Shown here piece by piece: positions 25,875 to 34,483 of a stretch of 64,000 bases of DNA. This DNA comes from UBA2231 sp964415175. Lineage in GTDB: Bacteria > Elusimicrobiota > Elusimicrobia > Elusimicrobiales > UBA9959. Each line of letters starts with the position of its first letter. Within the stretch, counting starts at the first letter, position 1. The stretch covers positions 1-64,000 of the forward strand of contig CAYPYG010000008.1 in assembly GCA_964415175.1 (NCBI GenBank). The letters are read 5' to 3'. The position numbers were made by a program, and so were the translations under genes. Below the pieces are notes generated by a model, which saw nothing but the letters and a program-made list of their open reading frames with translations, did no database searches and was not told the origin of the DNA.

Positions 25875-26186
25875 TCAGGCCTTCTTGGCGACGGGCTTTT
25901 CCACCGAGGCCTTGAAGATAACGGACCTGAGAATGGCTTCCTGCAGCTTGAAGTTATGACTTATAGACTTCACGGCGGCCGGGTCGGCCTTCACTTTCAT
26001 GAAGACATAGAAGCCGTCGCGGTGCTTGCCCATGTTATGGGTGAACTTCTTGCGGCCGAGGCGGTCTTCGTTGAGGATCTCGGCCTTTTCGTCGGTCAGG
26101 ATCTTCTTGGCCTTGTCTATAAATTCATTAACTTCGGCTTCGGAGGCCTGGGGGTTAATGACCAATATGAGTTCGTACGTGTTCAT
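25875..26186 (-). CDS. rpsF: Ribosomal protein bS6
   Basis: A 103-residue bS6 with the starting strand MNTYELILVINPQASEAEV, DRLGRKKFTHNMGKHRDGFY and a C-terminal KPVAKKA tail. It is the first gene of the ribosomal/replication operon. Only 20 bp separate it from the stop of the upstream cyclase gene, so read-through from that gene is possible. Confidence 0.95.
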   Translation of the reverse strand: MNTYELILVINPQASEAEVNEFIDKAKKILTDEKAEILNEDRLGRKKFTHNMGKHRDGFYVFMKVKADPAAVKSISHNFKLQEAILRSVIFKASVEKPVAKKA

Positions 26187-26206
26187 AGTAGGTCAAGGAT
26201 AGCAAA

Positions 26207-27601
26207 TTAAGCGCCGTTTTTCAATGAAGCGCCGTCGCGCTCTCCCCGGTCCCCGGGATCGAGCGGCTCGAAAAGGTCCAGCGGGTCCTTCCAGCCGCGT
26301 ATGGCGTGGGCGCCCAGGTCCCTGTAGGAGAACGCGCCGGCCGTGGCCTCCCTCACCTTCCGGGAGACTATGGCGGAGGTACCCAGTCTCTTATTGACGC
26401 CCTCCAGCCGCGAGGCCAGGTTGACCGGCTCGCCCACCGCGGTGTACTCCATCTTCTCCTCGCTGCCGATGTTCCCGACCAGGGCGTCCCCGCTGGTGAC
26501 GCAGAGCCCCATCCTTATGGCGACCAGCCCCTGGCTGGCCCGGTGGGCGTTGAAGGCCGACAGCGCCCAGCGCATCTCGAGCGCGGCGCGCACGGCCCGC
26601 TCCTCCGGGTTCGCCGCGGGCAGCGGCGCGCCGAATATGGCCAGCAGACCGTCGCCGAGGAACTTGTCCACGATGCCGCCGCGGGCGCGGATGACCCGGG
26701 TCATCAGCGAGAAATAATCGTTGAGCAGCTTCACCATCTCCTCGGGCTGGTGGCTCTGCCCCAGGACGCTGAAGTCGCGGATATCGGCGAAAATGACGGC
26801 GATATGGCGGCGCTCGCCGCCGAGCGGCAGCTTGCCGTCCAGCACCGCGTCGGCGATCTCGCCCGAGACGTAGCGGCCGAAGATGCTGCGGATGCGGTCG
26901 CGCTCGCGCAGCCCCCGGACCATGTCGTTGAAGGCCGAGGCCAGCAGGCCTATCTCGTCGGAACTGCGCCAGGTCACCTCGGTGTCGAGCCGCCCTTCGC
27001 CGACCTCGCGCGCCGCGCGGGCCAGCATGGGGATCGGCCGCATCAGCCAGCTGACTATGGCGATGGTGCCCAGCAGCGCGGCCGTCAGCGCGGCCAGCGT
27101 GACGTAAAGCACCTTGCGGCGCATGGGGGCAAGGGCGCCCGCCATGCTCCCGGGAGTGAGGACTATGGCCGCGGTGGCGGCGCGGCCGCCCCCGGCGACG
27201 ACGGGAACGGCGATATACCAGCCGCCGTCCGGGCAGCGGGCGGCGGTCATGCCCGCAGCGGTCCTGGCCGCGGCCCCTTCGGCGGAATCGTCCTGCTCGC
27301 CGACCATCGAAGCCAGGGAATGAGAAAGTATGCGCCCGCCGGGAGCGGTGACCAGCGCGCGGTCGATGGCCTTCTCCCGCGTCATGGCGTTCACGGCGAG
27401 GTGGAGGTTGAAAACGTCCAGTTCGGGGAGGAAGGCCTCGCGGGCGGAACGGGCGAAGGCCTCGGCCCGCAGCTTCATCTCGCCCAGCAGGGCCTCGCGG
27501 GAGGCGTCGAGCAGTATATGCGCCATCGCGGCCATCACGGCCAGGATGAGGGCCGAGGAAAAGACGCAGATCTTGAGAGCCATCCTGCTGAAGTTCTTCA
27601 T
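26207..27601 (-). CDS. Membrane-bound class III adenylate/guanylate cyclase with HAMP domain
   Basis: This 464-residue sensor has an N-terminal membrane helix (about 10-30), an extracytoplasmic sensor region (about 31-165), a second membrane helix (about 167-190), a HAMP domain (about 190-245, RPIPMLARAAREVGEG) and a class III cyclase domain (about 258-430). Metal-binding aspartates are visible in IFADIRDFS and FLGDGLLAIFG, and EYTAVGEPVNLASRLE is the conserved catalytic Asn/Arg region. It would make cAMP or cGMP in response to a periplasmic signal. It follows the surface-protein gene by 21 bp and may share its promoter. Confidence 0.9.
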   Translation of the reverse strand: MKNFSRMALKICVFSSALILAVMAAMAHILLDASREALLGEMKLRAEAFARSAREAFLPELDVFNLHLAVNAMTREKAIDRALVTAPGGRILSHSLASMVGEQDDSAEGAAARTAAGMTAARCPDGGWYIAVPVVAGGGRAATAAIVLTPGSMAGALAPMRRKVLYVTLAALTAALLGTIAIVSWLMRPIPMLARAAREVGEGRLDTEVTWRSSDEIGLLASAFNDMVRGLRERDRIRSIFGRYVSGEIADAVLDGKLPLGGERRHIAVIFADIRDFSVLGQSHQPEEMVKLLNDYFSLMTRVIRARGGIVDKFLGDGLLAIFGAPLPAANPEERAVRAALEMRWALSAFNAHRASQGLVAIRMGLCVTSGDALVGNIGSEEKMEYTAVGEPVNLASRLEGVNKRLGTSAIVSRKVREATAGAFSYRDLGAHAIRGWKDPLDLFEPLDPGDRGERDGASLKNGA

Positions 27602-27622
27602 CGTGGTCCCCGGGCGCGGTCC

Positions 27623-30097
27623 CTAGTAGAGCACCGCCAGCTTGAATTTCTGCGTCTGGCTGCCTCCGCCGGGATAATCCTTGGTGAGCATGACGGCGTA
27701 ACCGCCGGGCTCCACCATCGAACCCGCGCCGTTGCGGCCGTTCCAGGTCCAGACCTTGTTGCCGCCGGAGGGTTCGTAGGCCGAACGCGACCAGACCTCG
27801 CGGCCCTGCAGCGTGAACACGCGCAGCGTCACGGTCGCCGGGCCGGAGAGATTGAAGCCGATGCTGGTGGGGCCGGAGGCGGGGTCGAAAGGATTGGGCC
27901 AGTTGTACGGCTTCGAGATCGCGGCCTCGCTGGCGCTCACCCAGACCTGCACTCCGGAGCCGGGAGCCGAGAATTCGCCCAGCACGCCGGCCTCGCTCCT
28001 GGCCCGGGCGCGGGCGTAATAAGTCCTGCCGGAGACCAGCGTATTGGTCGAATAGCTCAGCGCGCCCGAAGCGAGGACCGAGTCCGTTCCCAGGTCGTTG
28101 CCGCCGGGGAAAGTGCCGAATTCCAGGATGTACTCGTATATCGGCACGGCGCCCGCCGGGGGCGACCAGGCGAACACCGCCGTCCCGTCGTACGAGTACG
28201 GCGACGACGGCTGCGGCGGCTCGGGCCGGCCCGGCGCCTCCAGGTTGCCCAGCGAGCCCGGGGTGGTGGAGACCGGCACGGAGAAGGCCGTGGGCACCGA
28301 GGCGCGGTTGAGGGCGCGCACGCGCGCGGTATAGACCGTGCCCGGCGCCAGGGAACCGAAATAGGCCGTGGTCTCCGTCGTCAGCGGCGCGGAACTGACC
28401 GTCACGAAATTATCCAGCGAGAGCTGCGCCTCGAAGACGGTGCCGTCCGGGTTGCCGGCGCCGTTCCAGACCAGCACCGCGCTGGAGACGTGCACCTTCG
28501 AAAAGGACGGCGCGAAAGGCGGCGCCGCCATGGTCGGCGTCGAGACCGTCTGCGCGAAATCCGTATAGGCGCCGTTGAGGCCCAGCGCCCTGACCCGGAA
28601 GTAGTAGGTGGTGTTGACCAGCAGGCCCGCCGGCGCCGAGGATACGCCGGTCAGGAAGCCGGTCGAGACCGGGGCGGCGAAAGCCCCGGAAGTCGAAAAG
28701 CTCAGCTCGTACGAAGTATAGGCCGGGTTGAAGCCGGTGGCGGCCGCGCCCGAAGACCAGGCGACGGAAAGCGAATAACTGGACAGGCCGACGAAAGCGG
28801 AATCCTGCGTCGTCACCGGCGGCGCCGCCCAGGTCCAGGTGGAGATGGTCGGGGAGGCCGCGCTGTCGCCCAGGTCGGTATAGGCCGTAAGGAACCGGTA
28901 TATCGTGGTGTCCGGCGTGAGGCCCGTCTCCCCGGCCGCGGTCGAATCCTTGGAGGCCGAGACGCCGGTGAAAGAGGCGGTGAAGGGAAGGGTTTCCGTA
29001 CCGGCGAAGAGCCGGAACTGCCTGACGGTAAGGTCGGGCAGCATGGACAGCGGGCCGCCGAACTCCGCGTCGAGCATACCGTCCCAGGAGTAGGAGACCG
29101 AGGTCTTGAAGACGCCGGTGAAGGCCAGGCCCGTGGGGGAGGAGGGAAGTATGCCCATGGAGACGGTGCCCGAGGAGCCGCTGGAAGCGACCCCTCCGAA
29201 GACTATATCCTCGCCTCCCCGGCCGGCCGCCGTGGATAACACTAGAGAATCCGAGGAGATCGAGGCTGCGAGGAGTTTTATCCTTCCGCCGCCTCCTCCG
29301 CCGCCGGGATTGGTCGGCACGCCGCCGTTGCAGATAGCCGAGCCGCCCAAACCGCCCTCGGCATATATACTGGCGTCGGAGAGATCGAGAGGTCCGTCGG
29401 ACCGCAGAACGATACCGCCGCCGGAACCGCCGCCGCCTCCTCCCGCGTTACCGGCGCAATCGGAAGCATTCAGACCCGTGCCCCCCTCCAGACCATTCGC
29501 TGAAACCGTGCCGGTAACTACTATGTAGCCGGCTGAAATATATATCAGACCGCCGCCGACGCCGCCGGAACCGCTGGTAGCGTCGGGGTCCCCGCCGCCG
29601 CCGCCCCCGCCGCCGGAACCCAAGTGTATATCGTCGGCGGAAAAGGGAACGCTCATCTGCGAGGTAGGGCCGTAAGGAAGGCCGCCTGTCCCGGCCCCGG
29701 CCCCGGCGCCATCCCCACCGGAAGAACCGTCGGAGTCCGCGTCGCCGTGTCCGCCGCCGCCGCCGCCGGAACCGGCATCGCTCCCGTGGCCGCCGCCGGA
29801 GCCGAAACCCTGGCCTCCGGCCAGGCCGGGCTCGCCAGCGGCGCCGCCGGCGTGGCCGCGGCCGTTGGCGTTAAGATGACCGTGTATGGTCACGGTGGAG
29901 GCGTAGATGAAAAGACCCGTACCCTGGCCCACGAAAACAGTGTCGCCGGCCTGGATGGTAAAATTCCCCACGCTGGTATAAGTGCCGCTCAGGGTGGCGT
30001 AATTTGCAGGCGTGAGATCGTTCCCTTCCAGGTCGTCCGCCATTACTGGCAGCGGGGCCAGAAGCAGCGCGGAAGCGAGAACGGCGGATTTCTTCAT
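27623..30097 (-). CDS. Secreted Gly-rich/fibronectin-III surface protein with FlgD/T9SS-like C-terminal domain
   Basis: This 824-residue exported protein has a signal peptide (MKKSAVLASALLLAPLPVMA), a Gly-rich region to about residue 330 with poly-Gly runs and recurring hydrophobic strands that suggests a beta-helix, then about four fibronectin-III-like domains (330-720, for example TYYFRVRALG, VYTARVRALNRA, TYYARARARSEAG). A final domain of about 85 residues begins PYNWPNPFDPASG and contains GREVWSRS and PGGYAVMLTKD, the form of FlgD-Ig or type-9-secretion-like tails. Its start overlaps the stop of the PorV-TPR gene (ATGA). Confidence 0.85.
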   Translation of the reverse strand: MKKSAVLASALLLAPLPVMADDLEGNDLTPANYATLSGTYTSVGNFTIQAGDTVFVGQGTGLFIYASTVTIHGHLNANGRGHAGGAAGEPGLAGGQGFGSGGGHGSDAGSGGGGGGHGDADSDGSSGGDGAGAGAGTGGLPYGPTSQMSVPFSADDIHLGSGGGGGGGGDPDATSGSGGVGGGLIYISAGYIVVTGTVSANGLEGGTGLNASDCAGNAGGGGGGSGGGIVLRSDGPLDLSDASIYAEGGLGGSAICNGGVPTNPGGGGGGGRIKLLAASISSDSLVLSTAAGRGGEDIVFGGVASSGSSGTVSMGILPSSPTGLAFTGVFKTSVSYSWDGMLDAEFGGPLSMLPDLTVRQFRLFAGTETLPFTASFTGVSASKDSTAAGETGLTPDTTIYRFLTAYTDLGDSAASPTISTWTWAAPPVTTQDSAFVGLSSYSLSVAWSSGAAATGFNPAYTSYELSFSTSGAFAAPVSTGFLTGVSSAPAGLLVNTTYYFRVRALGLNGAYTDFAQTVSTPTMAAPPFAPSFSKVHVSSAVLVWNGAGNPDGTVFEAQLSLDNFVTVSSAPLTTETTAYFGSLAPGTVYTARVRALNRASVPTAFSVPVSTTPGSLGNLEAPGRPEPPQPSSPYSYDGTAVFAWSPPAGAVPIYEYILEFGTFPGGNDLGTDSVLASGALSYSTNTLVSGRTYYARARARSEAGVLGEFSAPGSGVQVWVSASEAAISKPYNWPNPFDPASGPTSIGFNLSGPATVTLRVFTLQGREVWSRSAYEPSGGNKVWTWNGRNGAGSMVEPGGYAVMLTKDYPGGGSQTQKFKLAVLY

Positions 30098-31929
30098 CGC
30101 CTCCCCCTCGCGGCCGCGTCTATTTTCTCCCTGAGCCTGAGAGCGCTGTCGTTGAGCGGGTCCGCGTCGAGTATCTCTTTGACGCGGGAGCGCGCGGCGG
30201 TATAGTCGCCCTTGAGGTAGGAATCCACGGCCATGTAATAGAGCTTCTCCACGGCTTTGCGCTGCTCCTCGGTTATGGACGGCGCCAGCGCGGCGCGGCA
30301 GATCCGGCCGCGCTCCAGGGCCTCCTTATTGCCGGGGTCGTCGCCGAGCACCGACTCCAGCAATTCGAGCGCCTTGGCGTAGGCGCCGGCGTCGCAGAGT
30401 TCGGCCGCGCGGCCCAGCCTCTTTTCAAGCGACAGAGCCAGGCCGCGCCCGGCTATGGCCACTACGCTTTTCGCCCGCGCGTCGTCCGGCAGGAGGGCCA
30501 GGGCTTTCTTCGCCAACGCGCCGGCCCGGGCGTACTTCTCCGTCTTGAGCAGGACCGAAGCCTCCTCTATCAAGGCGTAGGCCTTGCGCTTCGCCTCCTC
30601 CTCTTTCTCGCGCAGCAGCAGGTCGCGCTGGCTCCGGTCCAGCCGGCGGTCGATCTCTTCGATACGGGCGGAAGCCTCGGCGTTGCCCGGGGCCAGCGAC
30701 AGCACGCCGGCCCAGTACTCGCGGCTGGCTACCAGGTCCCCCCTGACGTAATACTGCTCGGCCAGGGCCCGCGTCCGCTCTATGACCTGACCGTTGATCC
30801 TTTCGTCCAGTTCCGCGCGGTATTTCTCCAGTCTCTCGGAGATGCTCCCGTTGGACGGGTCCCAGAGCAGGGCGGTCTCCAGCGTCTTGATCGCCTTGGG
30901 TATGTCCCCGGCTTTGTGCAGCAGCTCGGCCTGCTGCAGGTAGGCCCCGGCCAGCCTGGCCGCGTCCTGTTTGTCGAAGCGGCTGATGCCGCGCTTGATG
31001 TAATCCTCGAGCTCGTCCATCGTTATGCCGAAACGGACGCCGAGGTCGATGGTGTGCACCGGGTCGAAATCGTTGAGGAACACCGCGTAATCCAGCGAAT
31101 AATTGCCGGACCGCAGGCCGGCGCCGCTGGCCAGGCCGTCCGGCCCGGCGGAAAGCCGCAGGAAGGCGGTCCTCCTGTAGGCCAGCTCGGCGCCGGCCGA
31201 GAGATCGGCCCCGCCGCGCTCGTATTTTTCAAGCCCCAGGCCGGCCGAATAATCCAGGACGGACGAGAGCCGGCCGGAATAGGCCGCCGCGTAGTTCATA
31301 CCCGAGGGGTAGGTTATCTCCCTGGAGAGCACGGCGAAAGAAGGGCGGAGCAGGTTCTTGACCGTCATGGCTATCGAGAATCCGCGCCAGGGGCCCGCCA
31401 GGAAACCGGCGTCGGCGCCCCAGCCTCCGCCGGAACTGTCGTCGACGAACTGCCTGACGGATTTAAGCGTAAGACCCGCGGCGGCGTCAAGCCCGGCAAA
31501 ACCGAAACCGCGGCCGGCCGAGGCCAGGAAGGCCTCGCTGCCCACGGAGAATTCCCGCGGGGTATCGAAAGGCCCGCTGCGGCGCTCATAGCCGTCCCCG
31601 GCCTGCCTTATGTAGGCGCCGGCCAGGCCTATGCCCCGCCAGCCGGGATAGGCCAGGCTCATGAAAGAATGGCCGGTATCCTCCAGCAGCCAGGATTGCG
31701 CGAGGGCCAGTTCCGGCTTTTTAAGAGCGCCCAGTCCGGCCGGGTTCCAGAAGGCGGCGTCCGCGCCCGCGGCCAGGGCGGGGTATACCCCGCCAAGGGC
31801 CGCCCCGCGCCCCCCAGCCGGCTGAAGCAGGAAAGAGCCCGGCAGACCCGCGTCCTGTGAAGCGCGGGCCGGCATTGCAAAAGCGGTAAAAAAGGCCGCA
31901 AAAGCCGTAAGGGGCCGGGAATGTCCCAT
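30094..31929 (-). CDS. PorV/PorQ-like outer-membrane protein fused to TPR-type repeats
   Basis: This 611-residue protein has a signal peptide (to about 24), an N-terminal beta-barrel domain (about 30-310) with the PorV/UPF0164 hallmark GGRGAALGGVYPALAAGADA and FWNPAGLG, and a C-terminal helical region (about 320-605) with TPR-like units (QAELLHKAGDIPKAIKTLETAL; YYMAVDSYLKGDYTAARSR, shown in parts). PorV proteins in Bacteroidota act as shuttle proteins for type-9 cargo; here it is translationally coupled to a protein with such a tail, suggesting a similar partnership (inference). A TATAAT lies 12 nt before the ATG. Confidence 0.82.
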   Translation of the reverse strand: MGHSRPLTAFAAFFTAFAMPARASQDAGLPGSFLLQPAGGRGAALGGVYPALAAGADAAFWNPAGLGALKKPELALAQSWLLEDTGHSFMSLAYPGWRGIGLAGAYIRQAGDGYERRSGPFDTPREFSVGSEAFLASAGRGFGFAGLDAAAGLTLKSVRQFVDDSSGGGWGADAGFLAGPWRGFSIAMTVKNLLRPSFAVLSREITYPSGMNYAAAYSGRLSSVLDYSAGLGLEKYERGGADLSAGAELAYRRTAFLRLSAGPDGLASGAGLRSGNYSLDYAVFLNDFDPVHTIDLGVRFGITMDELEDYIKRGISRFDKQDAARLAGAYLQQAELLHKAGDIPKAIKTLETALLWDPSNGSISERLEKYRAELDERINGQVIERTRALAEQYYVRGDLVASREYWAGVLSLAPGNAEASARIEEIDRRLDRSQRDLLLREKEEEAKRKAYALIEEASVLLKTEKYARAGALAKKALALLPDDARAKSVVAIAGRGLALSLEKRLGRAAELCDAGAYAKALELLESVLGDDPGNKEALERGRICRAALAPSITEEQRKAVEKLYYMAVDSYLKGDYTAARSRVKEILDADPLNDSALRLREKIDAAARGRR

Positions 31930-31941
31930 TCATAGCAATAT

Positions 31942-32024
31942 ATTATATTAGACCGGCCGTAATCCAGCGAAGGCCCCGCTTCTCTGGGCCTTGCCGAAAT
32001 GACATCTCTCTGCTAGACTATATT
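31942..32024. promoter_or_regulatory. Divergent promoter region of the two surface modules
   Basis: Leftward: a perfect TATAAT (plus-strand 31942-31947) with a GGCCC box at 31972-31976. Rightward: a GGGCC box at 31986-31990, TTGCCG at 31991-31996 and TAGACT (32014-32019, 17-nt spacing) or TATATT (32019-32024). Both modules could thus be driven from one 80-bp region. Confidence 0.5.
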
Positions 32025-32027
32025 TAC

Positions 32028-32122
32028 GACAATAGCACTCCCGCTCGCCGAAAGGCCGGGAACGCAAAGCTGCGGGGCTAATGGGACTGTGTCTCGATGC
32101 CGGACGAGCTGCCGAAACGGGT
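32028..32122 (+). ncRNA. GEMM (cyclic di-GMP-I type) riboswitch aptamer
   Basis: The leader contains the GEMM core in order: a hairpin closed by a GAAA tetraloop (GCCGAAAGGC, 32047-32056), the highly conserved GGGAACGCAAAGC (32058-32070, consensus GGACGCAAAGC), then GGGGCTAA (the CTAA receptor side) and a second hairpin ending GAGCTGCCGAA (consensus GGTTGCCGAA). It lies just upstream of an intrinsic terminator and the kelch-protein gene. c-di-GMP is the expected ligand; the cGAMP-binding variant cannot be excluded by eye. A 9-bp complement (32015-32023 with 32128-32136) could add a closing stem if transcription starts further upstream. Confidence 0.75.
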
Positions 32123-32148
32123 CAGTGATATAGTCTTTACGCCAGTCG

Positions 32149-32209
32149 AGCTGCCGAAACGAGCGCCTGTTCCCCGCGGGGGACCGGACTTTCGGCGGCT
32201 TTTGTTTTT
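32149..32209 (+). terminator. Riboswitch expression platform: intrinsic terminator
   Basis: AGCTGCCGAAA (32149-32159) pairs with TTTCGGCGGCT (32190-32200), with one U-G pair, around an inner TCCCC/GGGGA hairpin (32171-32183), followed by a T-rich stretch (TTTGTTTTT). The 15-mer CGAGCTGCCGAAACG containing the left arm also occurs inside the aptamer (32105-32119), so either copy could pair with the right arm. Confidence 0.75.
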
Positions 32210-32220
32210 GGGGTGAGGGA

Positions 32221-34479
32221 ATGAGACCCGTACCGACCAGGACCTTAGAGAGAGCGGCGCTTTACGCGGCCGCCCTGCTCCTGTGCGTGACGCCGCTCGG
32301 CGCCCAGTTCATCCCCGCCACACCTCTACCCCAGGCGCTGATGTCCCATACCGCCGTAAAACTGGACGGTCATGTTTACGTGGCGGGCGGCATTTCGGAT
32401 ACGGGCGGCCTCAAGGGCCAGGGAGGCTACCTCAATAACGTCTATTACTGTGCGCAGATGAATCCCGACGGTTCGCTCGGCGCCTGGCAGGTGGCCAGCC
32501 CCATGCCGGACCTCCTGGGCCTGGGCATGCACGCTTCGGTGGAGAAGAACGGCTTCATCTACGCTCTCGGCGGGGCCAACCTTTTCGGCGCTCGCGAGAC
32601 CGTCTACTACTCTCGCGCCAACGAGGACGGCACGCTCGCGGCCTGGAGCACGACGACCCCCATGCCCGCCAAGCTCATGGCCCATGCGGCCGCGGAACAC
32701 GGCGGAAGGATCTACGTCATGGGCGGCATAGCCCGCAGCCTCGGGGCACAGTCGGCGGTCTATTCCTCTCCCATAAATGAGGACGGCACGCTTGGCGCGT
32801 GGCGCTCCGAACTCCCGCTTCCCGGGACCATGATGGGCCAAAGCGCCCTGGTCAGGGAAGGCAGGATATACCTGCTCGGCGGCTCGACCGATTCTAATCT
32901 CTACACTTCCGAGGGGCAACCCGCGACGCCGTCCGCGAAGGTCCTCTCCGCCGCCATCAACCCGGACGGCACGCTCGGGGCCTGGCAGGAACTCTCCCCG
33001 CTGCCCGAGCCCATGATGCTGCACGCGGCCGCCGCCACCTCCAACAGCGTCTACGTCTTCGGAGGCTTCAACGGCGGCGTCATGAACGCGGTCTATTTCG
33101 CGCCTTTCCTGGAGGACGGCGGCCTCGGGGACTGGCAGGCGCTGCACGCGCTGCCCGAGAACCTGCTCTCGCTGGCCGCCCTGGCCACCGAAGAATACGT
33201 CTATACGCTCGGCGGCGGCCTTTCGTACGTAGACGAGCCGCGCGACGCGGTATATTTCCTCAAGGTCAAATCGGAACTAAAAGCCTTCGTCAGGCTGCTG
33301 CCCCGGACCCTGAACGCCAGGTCCCGCGGGAAATGGGTCCATGTCATGCTCGGCTTCGCGGAAGGGGACGCCGGCTTCATAGACCCGGAGAGCGTCAGGA
33401 TAACCGCCGTGGACGGACGGACCATAACTCCCATTTACGCCGATCTGCCCAAGCACTCCAGGAAGTTCTTCTGGCGGAACGGCTACGACGACCGCGACGA
33501 CCATGCCGACTGGGACGGCGACGATGATTACGCCGACGACGACCGCGCCTTCCGCTCGCGCCTGTCCGGACACAGGCTGGCGGTCTTCAGGTTCAGCAGG
33601 CGCGACATACAGCGGGCCATGGACGGCGACGGCCAGGTGGAGATAAAAGTCGAGGGCAGCCTGACGGACGGCCGCTCCTTCTCCGGCGAGACCGTCGGCC
33701 GGGCGCTTATCAAGCGCCCCCGCTTCGTCTACGAACTGCGGCAGCGTGTCGGCGAGCGCGCCGGCCCCGGCGGCGTCAAGGTCCATCTCCCCGAGGGCTC
33801 GTTCAAGGGCAATCCCGAACTGCTGCTGACGGCCGCGCCGGAGGAAAAGGCCGCCGTCACGAAGACCGAGAAAGAGAAGCGCGATAACGGCATGAAAGCG
33901 CGGGGCATGGCCGCCGCCGGCCAGCCCTTCGAGTTCGGCCCGCACGGCATGACCTTCGGTACGCCGGTGAGAATATCGCTGCCTTACGACCGGAGCGCCT
34001 TCGTTCCCGGCAAGGCCCTGGCCGTGGGCTACTGGAACGCCGTGAAGTCCGAGTGGGAACTGCTGGCCTCCACGGTCGACGAGGAGAACGGGCTCGTCTC
34101 GGCCGAGACCTCCCACTTCTCCGTCTACCAGGTCATGACCGCCTCGCCGGCCGACGTGCCCGTTCCCGATGCCGCCCTCGCCTTCGGCGAGGTCTATGTC
34201 TTCCCCAACCCGGCCGTCAACAGGCGGCCCGTCATACACGCCGAGGTCCCGTCCGGCGACGGCATGACGGTCAAGGTTTATACCGCGTCCGGCAGACTGG
34301 CGGACGAAGGCAGGGTGAGCGGGGCTCCCGGGCAGGTGGACGACGGCGCCGGGCCTGAAAGCGCTTACGAGTACGAGGTGCGCGAAAAACTTCAGGCCGG
34401 CGTCTATTATTTCACGGCGGAGGTGACGAAAGGAGCGCAGAAGATCTCCAGGTCGGGAAAATTCGCGGTGCTGAGATGA
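32221..34479 (+). CDS. Secreted kelch-repeat surface protein with FlgD/T9SS-like C-terminal domain
   Basis: This 752-residue protein has a signal peptide (to about 35), then six kelch-type blades with GG pairs (VAGGISDTGG, YALGGANLF, YVMGGIARS, YLLGGSTDS, YVFGGFNGG, YTLGGGLSY; residues 50-350). A middle part has an Asp-rich loop (DDRDDHADWDGDDDYADDD near 422-440), a ZU5-like domain (about 510-640, VKVHLPEGSFKG, SHFSVYQVM) and a C-terminal tail (about 655-752, VYVFPNPAVNRRP ... SGKFAVLR) like a FlgD-Ig/T9SS sorting domain. It is controlled by the GEMM riboswitch and followed 4 bp later by a PorV-like gene. Confidence 0.85.
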   Translation: MRPVPTRTLERAALYAAALLLCVTPLGAQFIPATPLPQALMSHTAVKLDGHVYVAGGISDTGGLKGQGGYLNNVYYCAQMNPDGSLGAWQVASPMPDLLGLGMHASVEKNGFIYALGGANLFGARETVYYSRANEDGTLAAWSTTTPMPAKLMAHAAAEHGGRIYVMGGIARSLGAQSAVYSSPINEDGTLGAWRSELPLPGTMMGQSALVREGRIYLLGGSTDSNLYTSEGQPATPSAKVLSAAINPDGTLGAWQELSPLPEPMMLHAAAATSNSVYVFGGFNGGVMNAVYFAPFLEDGGLGDWQALHALPENLLSLAALATEEYVYTLGGGLSYVDEPRDAVYFLKVKSELKAFVRLLPRTLNARSRGKWVHVMLGFAEGDAGFIDPESVRITAVDGRTITPIYADLPKHSRKFFWRNGYDDRDDHADWDGDDDYADDDRAFRSRLSGHRLAVFRFSRRDIQRAMDGDGQVEIKVEGSLTDGRSFSGETVGRALIKRPRFVYELRQRVGERAGPGGVKVHLPEGSFKGNPELLLTAAPEEKAAVTKTEKEKRDNGMKARGMAAAGQPFEFGPHGMTFGTPVRISLPYDRSAFVPGKALAVGYWNAVKSEWELLASTVDEENGLVSAETSHFSVYQVMTASPADVPVPDAALAFGEVYVFPNPAVNRRPVIHAEVPSGDGMTVKVYTASGRLADEGRVSGAPGQVDDGAGPESAYEYEVREKLQAGVYYFTAEVTKGAQKISRSGKFAVLR

Positions 34480-34483
34480 CTTT

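Noticed and set aside
32015..32136. 9-bp complement as a certain closing stem of the GEMM riboswitch
   Set aside because: The left arm overlaps the best -10 candidates and may not be transcribed; I kept it only as a possibility.
34053..34358. Alternative-frame 101-codon ORF within the kelch gene
   Set aside because: Arg/Gly-rich shadow frame with no start signal or domain.
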